From assembly GCA_003388505.1 (NCBI GenBank), contig QQVO01000074.1, positions 1 through 63,278 on the forward strand: a DNA stretch of 63,278 nucleotides, written 5' to 3'. Shown piece after piece: positions 47,002 to 56,877 of the stretch. Position numbers and translations under genes: made by a program. This DNA is from Planctomycetota bacterium (lineage in GTDB: Bacteria; Planctomycetota; Planctomycetia; Planctomycetales; Planctomycetaceae). Under the pieces are notes generated by a model. That model did not search any database. It had not been told where the DNA came from and saw nothing but the letters and a program-made list of their open reading frames with translations. The stretch's first letter is position 1; each line of letters begins with the position of its first letter.

Positions 47002-49216
47002 TCTGAATCTGTGGTTGGGGATTCAAGGTGTCACTACGGTCGCTCAGCATGTGGTCGATGTACGTTCTGAGATTGTCGGGCAGGTGATTGTCACCAATAA
47101 CGCTCCGCATGATCTGTTGCAGTTCCTGGATGGTCGAATCAAACGATTCCGTAATTGCTGTGCGGTCCTTCTTGCCGGCCTTGCGCGCCACTTTTGGCTG
47201 CAGGTGCATGACCGTCAGCAGGACCTCCGCCAGGAGAAAGGCTTTGTGTTCGGAGTCGAGCGTCGCGCACCATCCAGACGTTTCGCCGCGCGGACCACTG
47301 GTCATCAGACGTGCGAGCGAAAGCGGTCCAAAGGGGTCTTTCAGGAGACGGTACCGGATGGCCCCGGGGAGCGGCACTGTCTTCTGAATCCGCTGGGCCA
47401 TGCCGGTCAGTGCCCGTCCGAAGCGTCGGACACGAAACAGCAGGTAGGCCGACGTATCGACGGACTTCAACGATTCGACGGCCGCATCATTGGCGGTTCC
47501 GGTGCTCTGTTGCTTGCGGTTCTGCTGGTCGAACCACTGTGCGGGTGACTTGCCACTGATCAGGCAGTCGATGATCGTATCGGCATTGAGCTTCAGAAAC
47601 TGCTCGGCCGGGAGCAGATGCGCTTCACTCTCGACGGTCACGCCCAGTTTGGCGTGGTGGATGTTGCCCTGTTCGTCTTCCCACTCGACAACCAACGCCA
47701 CGACATTCACGCCCCGCATCGCTTCCGGGAGCTGAAACGTCAGTGCTTGGGATCCGTCGCCTTCGCCGACTGTACGACTGCTGAACAGAATCGGCGACTC
47801 GGCCGTCTTTTCCGGCAGACGGACGGTCCAAGAGACAGGCTGCTCCTGATTGGGGTCGAACTGCAGCGTGATCACACCCTCAGTCTGGGAGTAGGCCGCG
47901 GATCCGAAGAAGGCGGGCAGAACAGGCACGGGTTCGGGTTCATCTTCAGCGAGCTCATCGGGCGTTTGCCAGACGACATCATCGACTTCGAGTGCGTCGT
48001 CCCATTCGACGGGCAATCTAAGCCGGTCGACCAATCGCATGCCGTCGCGCTTGGTCTTTGCACGATCCTGGAAGGCGAGATTCGCCTCGAAGTTGTAGGT
48101 GCCGAGGCCCATTCCCCGGGGCGTGAAGTTGCTCGACCCGATCATCATCAGGACCACATCCGAATCGAAGTTCTCGATCGAGATGCACTTCGTGTGCAGA
48201 GCGCGGTTGCGATCTTCCCGGTCTTCGACGCAGAGCGGGAGAGGATTGACGTTCGCTCCCCCGCGGCTGTCGAACATCTGCGACCAGCTGTGGCCGAAGA
48301 CTTCCGGGAACGGGACGCGCATGCGGGGATCGTCCGGTGTGGTGGGGAGCTCCGGCGTGACCAGCCAACCTGCACAGTCACTGGAGAGCTTCAAATCGCC
48401 GAACCGATTGATGACCGGATCGCCCTGGGTGGCATCGGGATCCGGTGCCGTGAACGGTGTCACGACGGTGATCTCCTGGGCTGGCCGCTTTCCCCACAGA
48501 TCGAACACATCACCAAGTGCCGACCGGGGCTTCTGGCCGTCTCGCGCGGGGTGTGTGGCCGCGAGTGCGACACGCGGTCGCTCGAGCGGCGTGAAATCGG
48601 CGGGGGCGTCTCTCCAGCCCCGTGCCCTGCGGCGAAACCGCCGGACCCGTTCTCGCGCCCGCTCGACTGATTTTGGAGCGGCCCGAGACCAGTCCAGCAT
48701 CAGATTGATCAGTGCGAGCGAATCGCGGAGCACCTGGAGCGGCACGGAGTCGGGATCGTTCCAGAAATCGAGCGCGGCGAAGACCTCACGGTTCTTCCTG
48801 TAGCCGCTGCGGGTGAGATTGGCCGAGCCGATGATCAACCGCGTCAGCCGTTCCCAGCCCAGAATGGTGATCTTCGCATGCTGTATGCCGCCGGGAATCT
48901 GAATGGGCAGCTGGTCCCAGCGGAGTGTCGTCTGCGTGGAGTCGAAACGGCTGTGATCGACGAGAACGGAGACGGACGCAAGAGCGAGCGCCTCTTCCCG
49001 TTCGACCAGAAATGACGATTCGTTCTCAGTCTCATCGAATTTCAGGCCAAGGAATCGGGGGAGGAGTTCGGCCTCAAAAAACGGTGCATCGAACTCGTAT
49101 GTCGTCGCCAGACAGACACACGGTGCTCCGACGCCACCGTCGATGATTGTCTCGGGCGGGGTCCAGTAATGAGTCAGCGGAGGCTGATCGGCCTGTCTTT
49201 TAGTTTTCTTCGGCAT
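46991..49216 (-). CDS. Phospholipase D-like nuclease, two active-site halves
   Basis: A 741 aa protein from ATG 49216 (M-P-K-K-T-K-R-Q). First PLD half: H-A-K-I-T-I at residues 113-118 with I-I-G-S-A-N-L-T-R-S-G at about 129. Second half: H-T-K-C-I-S at 341-346 with M-I-G-S-S-N-F-T-P-R-G at about 359. Both keep the H-x-K and G-S-x-N of PLD enzymes; the Asp of the HKD motif is not conserved, as in some PLD nucleases. The C-terminal 350 residues are a beta-rich then helical region. A DNA-cutting role is inferred from the operon; PLD nucleases partner helicases in DISARM (DrmC) and NgoAVII. Confidence 0.8.
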   Translation of the reverse strand: MPKKTKRQADQPPLTHYWTPPETIIDGGVGAPCVCLATTYEFDAPFFEAELLPRFLGLKFDETENESSFLVEREEALALASVSVLVDHSRFDSTQTTLRWDQLPIQIPGGIQHAKITILGWERLTRLIIGSANLTRSGYRKNREVFAALDFWNDPDSVPLQVLRDSLALINLMLDWSRAAPKSVERARERVRRFRRRARGWRDAPADFTPLERPRVALAATHPARDGQKPRSALGDVFDLWGKRPAQEITVVTPFTAPDPDATQGDPVINRFGDLKLSSDCAGWLVTPELPTTPDDPRMRVPFPEVFGHSWSQMFDSRGGANVNPLPLCVEDREDRNRALHTKCISIENFDSDVVLMMIGSSNFTPRGMGLGTYNFEANLAFQDRAKTKRDGMRLVDRLRLPVEWDDALEVDDVVWQTPDELAEDEPEPVPVLPAFFGSAAYSQTEGVITLQFDPNQEQPVSWTVRLPEKTAESPILFSSRTVGEGDGSQALTFQLPEAMRGVNVVALVVEWEDEQGNIHHAKLGVTVESEAHLLPAEQFLKLNADTIIDCLISGKSPAQWFDQQNRKQQSTGTANDAAVESLKSVDTSAYLLFRVRRFGRALTGMAQRIQKTVPLPGAIRYRLLKDPFGPLSLARLMTSGPRGETSGWCATLDSEHKAFLLAEVLLTVMHLQPKVARKAGKKDRTAITESFDSTIQELQQIMRSVIGDNHLPDNLRTYIDHMLSDRSDTLNPQPQIQNAG

Positions 49217-50669
49217 CCGGCACTCTGATACCACGGACTCGCCCGAGATCGCTCAGGAAGCTGTAGGCATTGGAGATCCGGAAGGGGTGCAAGTAGGTCC
49301 CCGAATAGTCCGGAGGAGACGCTTCGCTGTCGCCAAAACCGGGCATCAGAGTCCAATGCGGTTCGTCCCGCTCGACCCAGACCCCCTTCTTTTTCTGCTG
49401 CTGGACGCGGGCATGCCGGTCCATCACCGCCTGCACCAGGCTTGCCCTGTCCGAGACACCGGCCAGCGCGTCCTGAAGCACTCCGTCGAGCCGCTCTGAA
49501 TCGATCGACTCTGCGACCTGCGGATGCTCCGGCATCCGGCTCATGAGCGAATGAAACCTGGTGGTGGCGGCTGCGAGAGAATCCCGCGACGTGTCGATGT
49601 GTTGAGCAAGCGACGGGTCAGCGAGCAGCTGATCGACCGTGCTGCGCCCACCACGGTGAGTCAATGCCCACAGTAGCCCTCTGAATGCCGATTCGAGGTG
49701 ACCTGCGAGCTGCTCGAAGGAATCGATCAGGTTGGCTGTGTAGAGAATCAGTCGGTCAACATCCTCTTCGGCGCCGCGAATGCGATCCGGTAACTCCTGG
49801 GCGAGGATCATCTGATCGAGTCCGCCAGCCGATCCGTTGGTTGTTGCCGCCCGGTAGGCCTGCACGGTCGCCGGGGAGAGCAACAGTTCGATACTTCGCT
49901 TCCGGACGTCGCTCACGGGATCGGTCAGCAATTGGAAGAGGACTGCACGTTCCCGCGAGTCTGGTGTATCGGGGCGCAGCAGCGTGGCGAGATCGTCCCA
50001 GCCGCTCCATCCTCCGCCCGGCCACCAGCCGTTCTGTACGTGTCTGACGACGCCGGATGCGATCCGTTTCAACCACTTTGCGCCCGGACTGCCAGAGTTT
50101 TCCTCATCCAGGATTCCGTCGAGACCCTGTTCGGCCGACCACTCCAGCAGCAGTTGTTCCCCGTTTCGGCTGAGACGGTTGTCGTTGTCGATGATATCGA
50201 GATTGCGCGCCAGCCGCTGCACGACACCGAACGGTCCGTTGATCGCCTGGCCCTTGAGGAAGTTCTGTTTCCCGAGCGGCTGATTTCCCGCCTGAATCGC
50301 CCGGCGGGCGAGGCTGATTCCGGGCAGCCTTTTCGCAGCCGGCTGCCATCCATCCTCATGGGACTCTTTTCTGGCGATGGACGAGACGAACAGGCGTTCC
50401 AGGCCGAGCCTGGCTTCGAGGCGCAGGTCCTCGTTTCCGCCCTCTTTAGCTGCCGCGCGCTCGGCCAGCAGTGCGGCCAATGCGGTGAATGTCAGGTGCC
50501 GGACTCGCCACATCCGGCTCGTGAGACCCGGGAAGAGAATTTCGGCGAGCTGCTCTGCGGTGGTGACCGTACCGAGTGGATCGATGCTGCCGGGTGGATC
50601 CTCGGCGGGATCGTATGGAGTTGGCAGCGGGAGGCACCGATCAAGCATGTGTGTGGCCCGGTTCGCCAT
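49200..50669 (-). CDS. Unknown first gene of helicase-PLD operon (DUF6361-like?)
   Basis: A 489 aa mostly helical protein, first gene of the operon, overlapping the PLD gene by 17 bases. The region I-D-P-L-G-T-V-T-T-A-E-Q-L-A-E-I-L-F-P-G-L-T-S-R, followed by R-H-L-T-F-T-A-L, recalls the L-x-P-G-x-S...R-x-R-Y start of DUF6361 proteins, which I know to occur next to PLD and helicase genes. That match is by eye and weak. No nuclease or ATPase motif is seen. It may be a DNA-binding or sensor subunit. ATG 50669 or 50648 can be the start. Confidence 0.55.
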   Translation of the reverse strand: MANRATHMLDRCLPLPTPYDPAEDPPGSIDPLGTVTTAEQLAEILFPGLTSRMWRVRHLTFTALAALLAERAAAKEGGNEDLRLEARLGLERLFVSSIARKESHEDGWQPAAKRLPGISLARRAIQAGNQPLGKQNFLKGQAINGPFGVVQRLARNLDIIDNDNRLSRNGEQLLLEWSAEQGLDGILDEENSGSPGAKWLKRIASGVVRHVQNGWWPGGGWSGWDDLATLLRPDTPDSRERAVLFQLLTDPVSDVRKRSIELLLSPATVQAYRAATTNGSAGGLDQMILAQELPDRIRGAEEDVDRLILYTANLIDSFEQLAGHLESAFRGLLWALTHRGGRSTVDQLLADPSLAQHIDTSRDSLAAATTRFHSLMSRMPEHPQVAESIDSERLDGVLQDALAGVSDRASLVQAVMDRHARVQQQKKKGVWVERDEPHWTLMPGFGDSEASPPDYSGTYLHPFRISNAYSFLSDLGRVRGIRVPDAEEN

Positions 50670-50975
50670 TCATGAGCGAGAGCTCATTATCAAGCCGCAT
50701 CGGCAGAGAAGGCAAGCCACGCGGAAAGTCGGTGGAAATACGGTGCAGGAAAAACCGCGTTTGTGCGGGAGTTTTTTCTTAGTCGTGTGTGTAGTTTGCC
50801 AGAGTCCGTGGGTGTACTTCGCGCACGACGCGCCTTCAAGCAACTCACGTGTGAATTTTCTAACCAGTCCGTGTAGGATCGGGGCGGTTTCATTGCGGCA
50901 GATTGCGGCCTGTGGCGGTCAGTTGCAGGCTGGCGACTTCTCTAATGCAATTCCTGATCACCACGGGCCCACGGC
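50670..50975. promoter_or_regulatory. Divergent promoter region of the defence island, with hairpin
   Basis: About 306 bases separate the two divergent defence operons and must hold both promoters. A hairpin at 50750-50777 (AAAAACCGC, loop GTTTGT, GCGG then T6) looks like an intrinsic terminator on the plus strand, 200 bases before the res start codon. That position suits attenuation or a short leader RNA. I could not place -35/-10 boxes with confidence. Confidence 0.4.
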
Positions 50976-53900
50976 ATGCCTGAAGACTTCTTCTCGCAAC
51001 CGATTCTGAACTCGCCGTACACGTATCCCGGACGGCACTGGGAACTCGACAAGAGTGGGCAGCCGACGAATCAGATCGTTGACAATCGCCGGATTGCCGA
51101 ATTCATCACACCGATCCCCAAGCCGAAGAAGCGGAAGAAGTCCAAGCAGCAGGAGATGGTGTTCGACGAGGGGACCGGGCTCTCGACGGAAGCGCAGCAA
51201 TACGACCCGACGCCGATCATCAACGAAATTCGCCGGCTGGTCGACGACTGGCGGACGTGGCCGAATCCGTCCGACTGGAAGGTCACACCTGAAACGGCAC
51301 GGTTGCTGCAGTTCTGGCGTCACCATGACTTCCAGGGCATCCGACCGTTCTTTTGCCAGGTGGAAGCTGTCGAGACCGCGATCTGGCTCACGGAGGTGGC
51401 TCCGCAACTCGGGAAGCAGGGGGCGAAGTTTCTGGAGCACATTGGGGAGGCCAACGCTCAGGCGAATCCCGAACTGCTGCGGATCGCCCTGAAGCTCGCC
51501 ACCGGTGCCGGTAAGACGACCGTAATGGCGATGCTGATCGCCTGGCAAACGATCAACGCCGTGCGGCGGCCGAACAGCCGCCGGTTCACGCGGGGATTCC
51601 TGATCGCCGCGCCGGGCATCACGATCCGCGATCGTCTGCGAGTCCTCCAGCCGAATGACCCTGACAGCTACTACGAGACCCGCGAACTTGTCCCGCACGA
51701 CATGCTGGCCGACCTGGAGCGGGCGAAGATCGTCATCACGAACTACCACGCCTTCAAGCTGCGGGAGCGGATGGACGTCTCCAAGGGGACTCGTGCGGCT
51801 CTGGAGGGCTGGCGGAACGAGGAACTGAAGACGCTCGAAACCGAAGGTCAGATGCTGCAGCGGGTGATGCCCGACCTGATGGGGATGAAAAACATCCTCG
51901 TCCTCAACGATGAGGCGCATCACTGTTACCGGGAGAAGCCCGACACACACGACGAAGACGAACTGAAGGGCGACGACAAGCGGGAGGCGAAAAAGAACAA
52001 TGAGGCGGCCCGGCTCTGGATTTCGGGTCTGGAAGCGGTGAACCGCAAGCTAGGCGTCAATCGTGTGTTCGACCTGTCGGCCACGCCGTTCTTCCTGAAG
52101 GGATCGGGGTATGCCGAAGGAACGCTGTTTCCGTGGACGATGAGCGATTTCTCACTGATGGACGCCATTGAGTGTGGAATCGTCAAGTTGCCGCGCGTCC
52201 CGGTGGCGGACAACATCCCCGGCGAGGAGATGCCGAAGTTCCGCAATCTGTGGGAGCACATCCGTAGCAAGATGCCGAAGAAGGGCCGCGGCAAGGCGAA
52301 AACCCTTGATCCGCTCAGCCTGCCCACACAACTGCAGACGGCCCTCGACGCCCTGTACGGACACTACGAAAAGACTTACGAACTGTGGCGGCAGGAAGGA
52401 ATCGATGTCCCCCCGTGCTTCATCGTCGTCTGCAACAACACGTCGGCATCGAAGCTGGTTTACGATTACATCTCAGGTTTCCATCGCGAGAACGACGACG
52501 GTTCGACGACGCTCGAAAACGGGCGGCTGGAACTGTTCCGCAACTACGACGAACACGGCAACCGGCTGGCCCGTCCCAACACGCTCCTCATCGACAGCGA
52601 ACAACTGGAATCGGGCGATGCGCTCGACAAGAAATTCCGTGACATGGCGGCCGACGAGATCGACCGATTCCGTCGGGAGATTGTGGAGCGGACGGGGGAC
52701 GCCCGGGCCGGCGAGAACATCTCCGAGCAGGAACTGCTGCGGGAGGTGATGAACACAGTCGGGAAGAAAGGGCGGCTCGGTGAGTCGATCCGCTGCGTGG
52801 TTTCGGTCGGCATGCTCACTGAGGGCTGGGACGCTAATACCGTCACGCACGTGCTCGGTGTGCGGGCATTTGGAACGCAACTCCTGTGCGAGCAGGTGAT
52901 CGGCCGCGCGCTGCGTCGGCAGTCTTACGACCTGAACGAAGACGGAAAATTCAACGTCGAGTACGCCGACATCCTGGGCATTCCGTTTGACTTCACGGCT
53001 AAGCCGGTCATCGCGCCGCCGCAGCCGCCGCGCGAGACCATCCAGGTGAAGGCAGTCAGGCCGGAACGGGACGATCTGGAGATCCGGTTTCCGCGCGTGG
53101 AGGGCTACCGGGTCGAGTTACCAGAGGAGCGACTCACCGCCGAATTCAACGATGACTCAAAGCTTGAGCTGACACCCGATCTCGTCGGCCCGTCGGTCAC
53201 GAAGAACCAGGGGATCATCGGCGAAGGGGTCAACCTGACGTTGGAGCATCTGGACGACATGCGGCGCTCGACGGTGCTGTTTCACCTCGCCAAGCACCTG
53301 CTTTACACGAAGTTCCGTGATCCGGGGGAGGAACCGAAGCTGTACCTGTTTGGTCAACTGAAACGGATCACGAAGCAGTGGATGGACGGTTACCTTGAAT
53401 GCAGAGGGGGGACATACCCGGCCCAGTTGATCTACCAGGAACTGGCCGATATGGCTTGCAACCGGATCTCTGCTGCCATCACGCAGGGGCTGATCGACGA
53501 ACGGCCGGTGAAGGCGATTCTCGATGCCTACAACCCCGTCGGCTCCACCAAGTTCGTCAACTTCACGACGTCGAAGAGAGACCGCTGGGAAACCGATCCA
53601 CGTCGGTGCCATATCAACTGGGTGATCAACGACAGCGACTGGGAAGCCGAGTTTTGCCGCGTTGTGGAAGACCATCCCCGCGTGATTTCCTACGTGAAGA
53701 ATCACAACCTCGGCCTCACCGTGCCGTACCTGATGGGCTCGACGCCACGGACGTACATTCCCGATTTCATCGTGCAGCTTGATCTCGGCGATCCTGATGA
53801 CCCGCTGAATCTGATCGTTGAAATCAAGGGCTATCGGGGCGAAGACGCCAAGGAGAAGGCCAGCACGATGCAGACTTACTGGGTTCCGGGTGTGAACAAC

Positions 53901-54032
53901 CTGGGCGAATACGGCCGCTGGGCGTTCGCGGAGTTCACCGAAGTCTTCGCGATGCAGTCCGATTTCGAGGAAGCTGTCCGCTCACAGCTTGACAGGATCA
54001 TCGAGTCATTGGCGGTCGAAGAAGCAGTGTAA
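50976..54032 (+). CDS. res: Type III restriction endonuclease, Res subunit
   Basis: A 1018 aa subunit. Superfamily 2 motifs: K-L-A-T-G-A-G-K-T-T (residues 173-182), N-D-E-A-H-H (about 311-316), F-D-L-S-A-T-P-F (about 364), and E-Q-V-I-G-R-A-L-R-R (motif VI). A C-terminal PD-(D/E)xK nuclease is intact: P-D-F-I-V (about 929) and V-E-I-K-G-Y (about 948). Type III Res cuts near sites recognised by Mod in a head-to-head arrangement and uses ATP. The mod gene starts 8 bases later; the usual order is mod-res, so this is reversed. All catalytic residues look complete. Confidence 0.9.
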   Translation: MPEDFFSQPILNSPYTYPGRHWELDKSGQPTNQIVDNRRIAEFITPIPKPKKRKKSKQQEMVFDEGTGLSTEAQQYDPTPIINEIRRLVDDWRTWPNPSDWKVTPETARLLQFWRHHDFQGIRPFFCQVEAVETAIWLTEVAPQLGKQGAKFLEHIGEANAQANPELLRIALKLATGAGKTTVMAMLIAWQTINAVRRPNSRRFTRGFLIAAPGITIRDRLRVLQPNDPDSYYETRELVPHDMLADLERAKIVITNYHAFKLRERMDVSKGTRAALEGWRNEELKTLETEGQMLQRVMPDLMGMKNILVLNDEAHHCYREKPDTHDEDELKGDDKREAKKNNEAARLWISGLEAVNRKLGVNRVFDLSATPFFLKGSGYAEGTLFPWTMSDFSLMDAIECGIVKLPRVPVADNIPGEEMPKFRNLWEHIRSKMPKKGRGKAKTLDPLSLPTQLQTALDALYGHYEKTYELWRQEGIDVPPCFIVVCNNTSASKLVYDYISGFHRENDDGSTTLENGRLELFRNYDEHGNRLARPNTLLIDSEQLESGDALDKKFRDMAADEIDRFRREIVERTGDARAGENISEQELLREVMNTVGKKGRLGESIRCVVSVGMLTEGWDANTVTHVLGVRAFGTQLLCEQVIGRALRRQSYDLNEDGKFNVEYADILGIPFDFTAKPVIAPPQPPRETIQVKAVRPERDDLEIRFPRVEGYRVELPEERLTAEFNDDSKLELTPDLVGPSVTKNQGIIGEGVNLTLEHLDDMRRSTVLFHLAKHLLYTKFRDPGEEPKLYLFGQLKRITKQWMDGYLECRGGTYPAQLIYQELADMACNRISAAITQGLIDERPVKAILDAYNPVGSTKFVNFTTSKRDRWETDPRRCHINWVINDSDWEAEFCRVVEDHPRVISYVKNHNLGLTVPYLMGSTPRTYIPDFIVQLDLGDPDDPLNLIVEIKGYRGEDAKEKASTMQTYWVPGVNNLGEYGRWAFAEFTEVFAMQSDFEEAVRSQLDRIIESLAVEEAV

Positions 54033-54040
54033 GGAGCGAC

Positions 54041-56863
54041 ATGGCCAAGAAAGCCAGCCGGAAGAAGAAGACTGCAAAGAAATCGGTCGAGACGCTGACG
54101 CATGACGAAGCAACCCGGCGGAATATTCCGACGGCCGAGTTGCAGTCGGTCATGGATGAGGACGACCAGAGTCCGATCCGGGTGGCGTATGAGCGCCGCA
54201 ATCGGGATCTCGATCCACAGCTTGTCTGGCGGGGGAAGGACGAGCAGGACTGGTCCGCCCTCGTGACGCACGCGCCGCCGCTCTACATCCAGGAGAAGGT
54301 GCACCCCAAAGTGCTGGTGGACGATCTTCAGCGGCAGACCGAGTTGAGAGAAAAGACGAGGCCAGGCGCGCAACTCGACCTGTTTGCCGATTTCAACGGT
54401 CTGCCCGATGAGGCCCGCACGGCCGAGTTCTACCAGCACGAGGGGAACTGGACGAACCGGATGATCCTGGGTGACAGCCTGCAGGTGATGGCTTCGCTGG
54501 CGGAGCGGGAGGGGCTGCGGGGGCAGGTGCAGTGCATCTACATCGATCCGCCCTACGGCATCAAGTTCAACTCGAACTTCCAGTGGTCAACGACCAGTCG
54601 GACCGTCACCGATGGTAAAGCCGATCACATTACGCGGGAACCAGAACAGGTGAAGGCATTTCGCGATACTTGGAGAGATGGAATTCATTCGTATCTGACG
54701 TACCTCCGAGATCGGCTGACGGTCGCGCGCGACCTCCTCACCGATTCCGGCTCGATCTTCATCCAGATTGGAGATGAAAACGTCCACCGTGTTCGGACAC
54801 TTCTTGATGAGATCTTTGGGGAGGCAAATTGCATTTCCGTAATCACGTACAAGAGTGCTGTGGGGATGGGGTCGGCATATCTGGATGGAGTTGCCACTTA
54901 TCTGGTGTTCTACGCGAAGGATCGATCAAAGCTGAAGTACCGGGCTGCCTTCAAAGAGCTAACCATCGGCGAACCCGGGGCAACTCGGTATTTGTTGACT
55001 GAAGACGATGCCGCAAATGAAACACGTCATGCTGCAGAGGAAGCGGCCACATTATTTGAGAATGGAGCAGCTAATCCATTCTTCAAGCAAGGATTAACCT
55101 CACGGAGCGGTGGTGATTCAACCCGCTTTCCTGTGGATTTCCAAGGCAAGAAGTACAGGCCCACTGCAGGAGGATGGCGCACCGGCGAAAAGGGCATGGG
55201 GCTCGTTCGCAAGGCGAATCGAATCACCGTGGAGGGCAGGCGAATTGCCTACAAACGATACTTTGGTGATTTCCCGTACACATCGCTCGACAATATCTGG
55301 GACGACATCAGTGGCGGAATCAAGTCGCGATCTGACCCGAAGGTCTACGTCGTTCAAACATCGACATCAGTTGTTGAACGTTGCCTGTTGATGGCAACCG
55401 ATCCAGGTGATCTCGTTCTCGATCCAACCTGTGGAAGTGGGACAACAGCGCACGTTGCCGAGCAATGGGGCCGCCGTTGGATCACGGTTGACACGTCTCG
55501 CGTCGCCCTCGCGCTGGCCCGCGCGCGAATCATGGGGGCACGCTATCCGTACTACTTGCTGGCCGACAGCCGGGACGGGCAACAGAAGGAAGCCGAAGTC
55601 ACGCGCACGGCTCCTTCCGAAGCACCAACGCACGGCGACATCCGGCAAGGATTCGTTTATGAGCGCGTTCCGCACATCACGCTCAAATCGATCGCCAACA
55701 ACGCTGAGATCGACGTGATCTGGGACAAGTTTCAGGAGACGCTCGAACCGCTCCGCGAGCAACTCAATCAGGCGCTCAAGCAGTCGTGGGAGGAGTGGGA
55801 GATCCCCCGCGAGGCCGACGAACGCTGGCCAGCCAAGGTGAAGAATCTGCACGCCGAGTGGTGGGAGAACCGAATCACGCGGCAGAAAGAGATCAACACC
55901 TCGATCGCCGCCAAAGCCGACTTCGAATACCTGTATGACAAGCCTTACGAGGACAGATCGAAAGTCCGCGTCGCCGGACCATTCACTGTCGAGAGCATCT
56001 CGCCGCATCGTGTGCTGGCCGTCGACGAGGATGACGAACTGATCGACCACGAGACGGCAGGCGACGGGGCTGAGTCCGACGGGACCGACTTCGCTCAGAT
56101 GGTGATCGAGAACCTGAAGACGGCCGGGGTCCAACAGGCGCACAAAGAGGACCGGATCACGTTCACATCGATCACCGGCTGGCCGGGCGCGTTCATCGCC
56201 GCCGAGGGCCGTTACGTCGAAGGGGAGTCCGACAACGCACCGGAGAAGCGGGCCGGAATCTTCATCGGCCCGGAGTTCGGCACCGTGCAGCGCGCCGACC
56301 TGGTCGCCGCCGCCCGCGAGGCCGGCGATGCGGAGTTCGACGTCGTCGTGGCGTGCGCGTTCAACTTTGACGCCCATTCGTCCGAGTTCAACAAGCTGGG
56401 CCGCATCCCGGTCCTCAAGGCCCGCATGAACGCCGACCTGCACATGGCGGACGACCTGAAGAACACCGGCAAGGGGAACCTGTTCGTGATCTTCGGCGAG
56501 CCGGACATCGACATCACCGACGCCGGAGACAACCAGATCCAGGTGAAGATCAACGGCGTTGACGTCTTTCACCCGCAGACTGGGAAGGTCGAAGCAAGTG
56601 ACCCCGATGACATCGCCTGCTGGTTCATCGACACCGACTACAACGAAGAGAGCTTTTTCGTCCGCCACGCCTACTTCCTCGGCGCAAACGATCCGTACAA
56701 GTCGCTCAAGACGACGCTCAAAGCCGAGATCGACGAAGACGCCTGGGCCTCCCTCCACAGCGACACATCCCGCCCGTTCGACAAGCCTGAGTCCGGCCGG
56801 ATTGCGGTGAAAGTGATCAATCACCTGGGGGATGAAGTGATGAAGGTGTTTCGGGTGGAGTAA
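54041..56863 (+). CDS. mod: Type III-like DNA methyltransferase, Mod subunit
   Basis: A 940 aa beta-class N6-adenine methyltransferase. Motif IV is I-D-P-P-Y-G-I (about residue 168) and motif I, L-D-P-T-C-G-S-G-T-T (about 460), comes later, the beta-class order. Residues 175-450 include the target-recognition region and are visibly AT-richer than both ends. The C-terminal 400 residues are an extra charged region with long helices, larger than in EcoP1-type Mod. It provides specificity and protects host DNA; Res overlaps functionally. The gene ends 14 bases before the convergent gene downstream. Confidence 0.9.
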   Translation: MAKKASRKKKTAKKSVETLTHDEATRRNIPTAELQSVMDEDDQSPIRVAYERRNRDLDPQLVWRGKDEQDWSALVTHAPPLYIQEKVHPKVLVDDLQRQTELREKTRPGAQLDLFADFNGLPDEARTAEFYQHEGNWTNRMILGDSLQVMASLAEREGLRGQVQCIYIDPPYGIKFNSNFQWSTTSRTVTDGKADHITREPEQVKAFRDTWRDGIHSYLTYLRDRLTVARDLLTDSGSIFIQIGDENVHRVRTLLDEIFGEANCISVITYKSAVGMGSAYLDGVATYLVFYAKDRSKLKYRAAFKELTIGEPGATRYLLTEDDAANETRHAAEEAATLFENGAANPFFKQGLTSRSGGDSTRFPVDFQGKKYRPTAGGWRTGEKGMGLVRKANRITVEGRRIAYKRYFGDFPYTSLDNIWDDISGGIKSRSDPKVYVVQTSTSVVERCLLMATDPGDLVLDPTCGSGTTAHVAEQWGRRWITVDTSRVALALARARIMGARYPYYLLADSRDGQQKEAEVTRTAPSEAPTHGDIRQGFVYERVPHITLKSIANNAEIDVIWDKFQETLEPLREQLNQALKQSWEEWEIPREADERWPAKVKNLHAEWWENRITRQKEINTSIAAKADFEYLYDKPYEDRSKVRVAGPFTVESISPHRVLAVDEDDELIDHETAGDGAESDGTDFAQMVIENLKTAGVQQAHKEDRITFTSITGWPGAFIAAEGRYVEGESDNAPEKRAGIFIGPEFGTVQRADLVAAAREAGDAEFDVVVACAFNFDAHSSEFNKLGRIPVLKARMNADLHMADDLKNTGKGNLFVIFGEPDIDITDAGDNQIQVKINGVDVFHPQTGKVEASDPDDIACWFIDTDYNEESFFVRHAYFLGANDPYKSLKTTLKAEIDEDAWASLHSDTSRPFDKPESGRIAVKVINHLGDEVMKVFRVE

Positions 56864-56877
56864 CGAATCGCTGAGGC

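Noticed and set aside
44050-50669. DISARM system
   Set aside because: Helicase and PLD resemble DrmD and DrmC, but there is no DUF1998 helicase (DrmA), no DrmB and no DrmM-type methylase.
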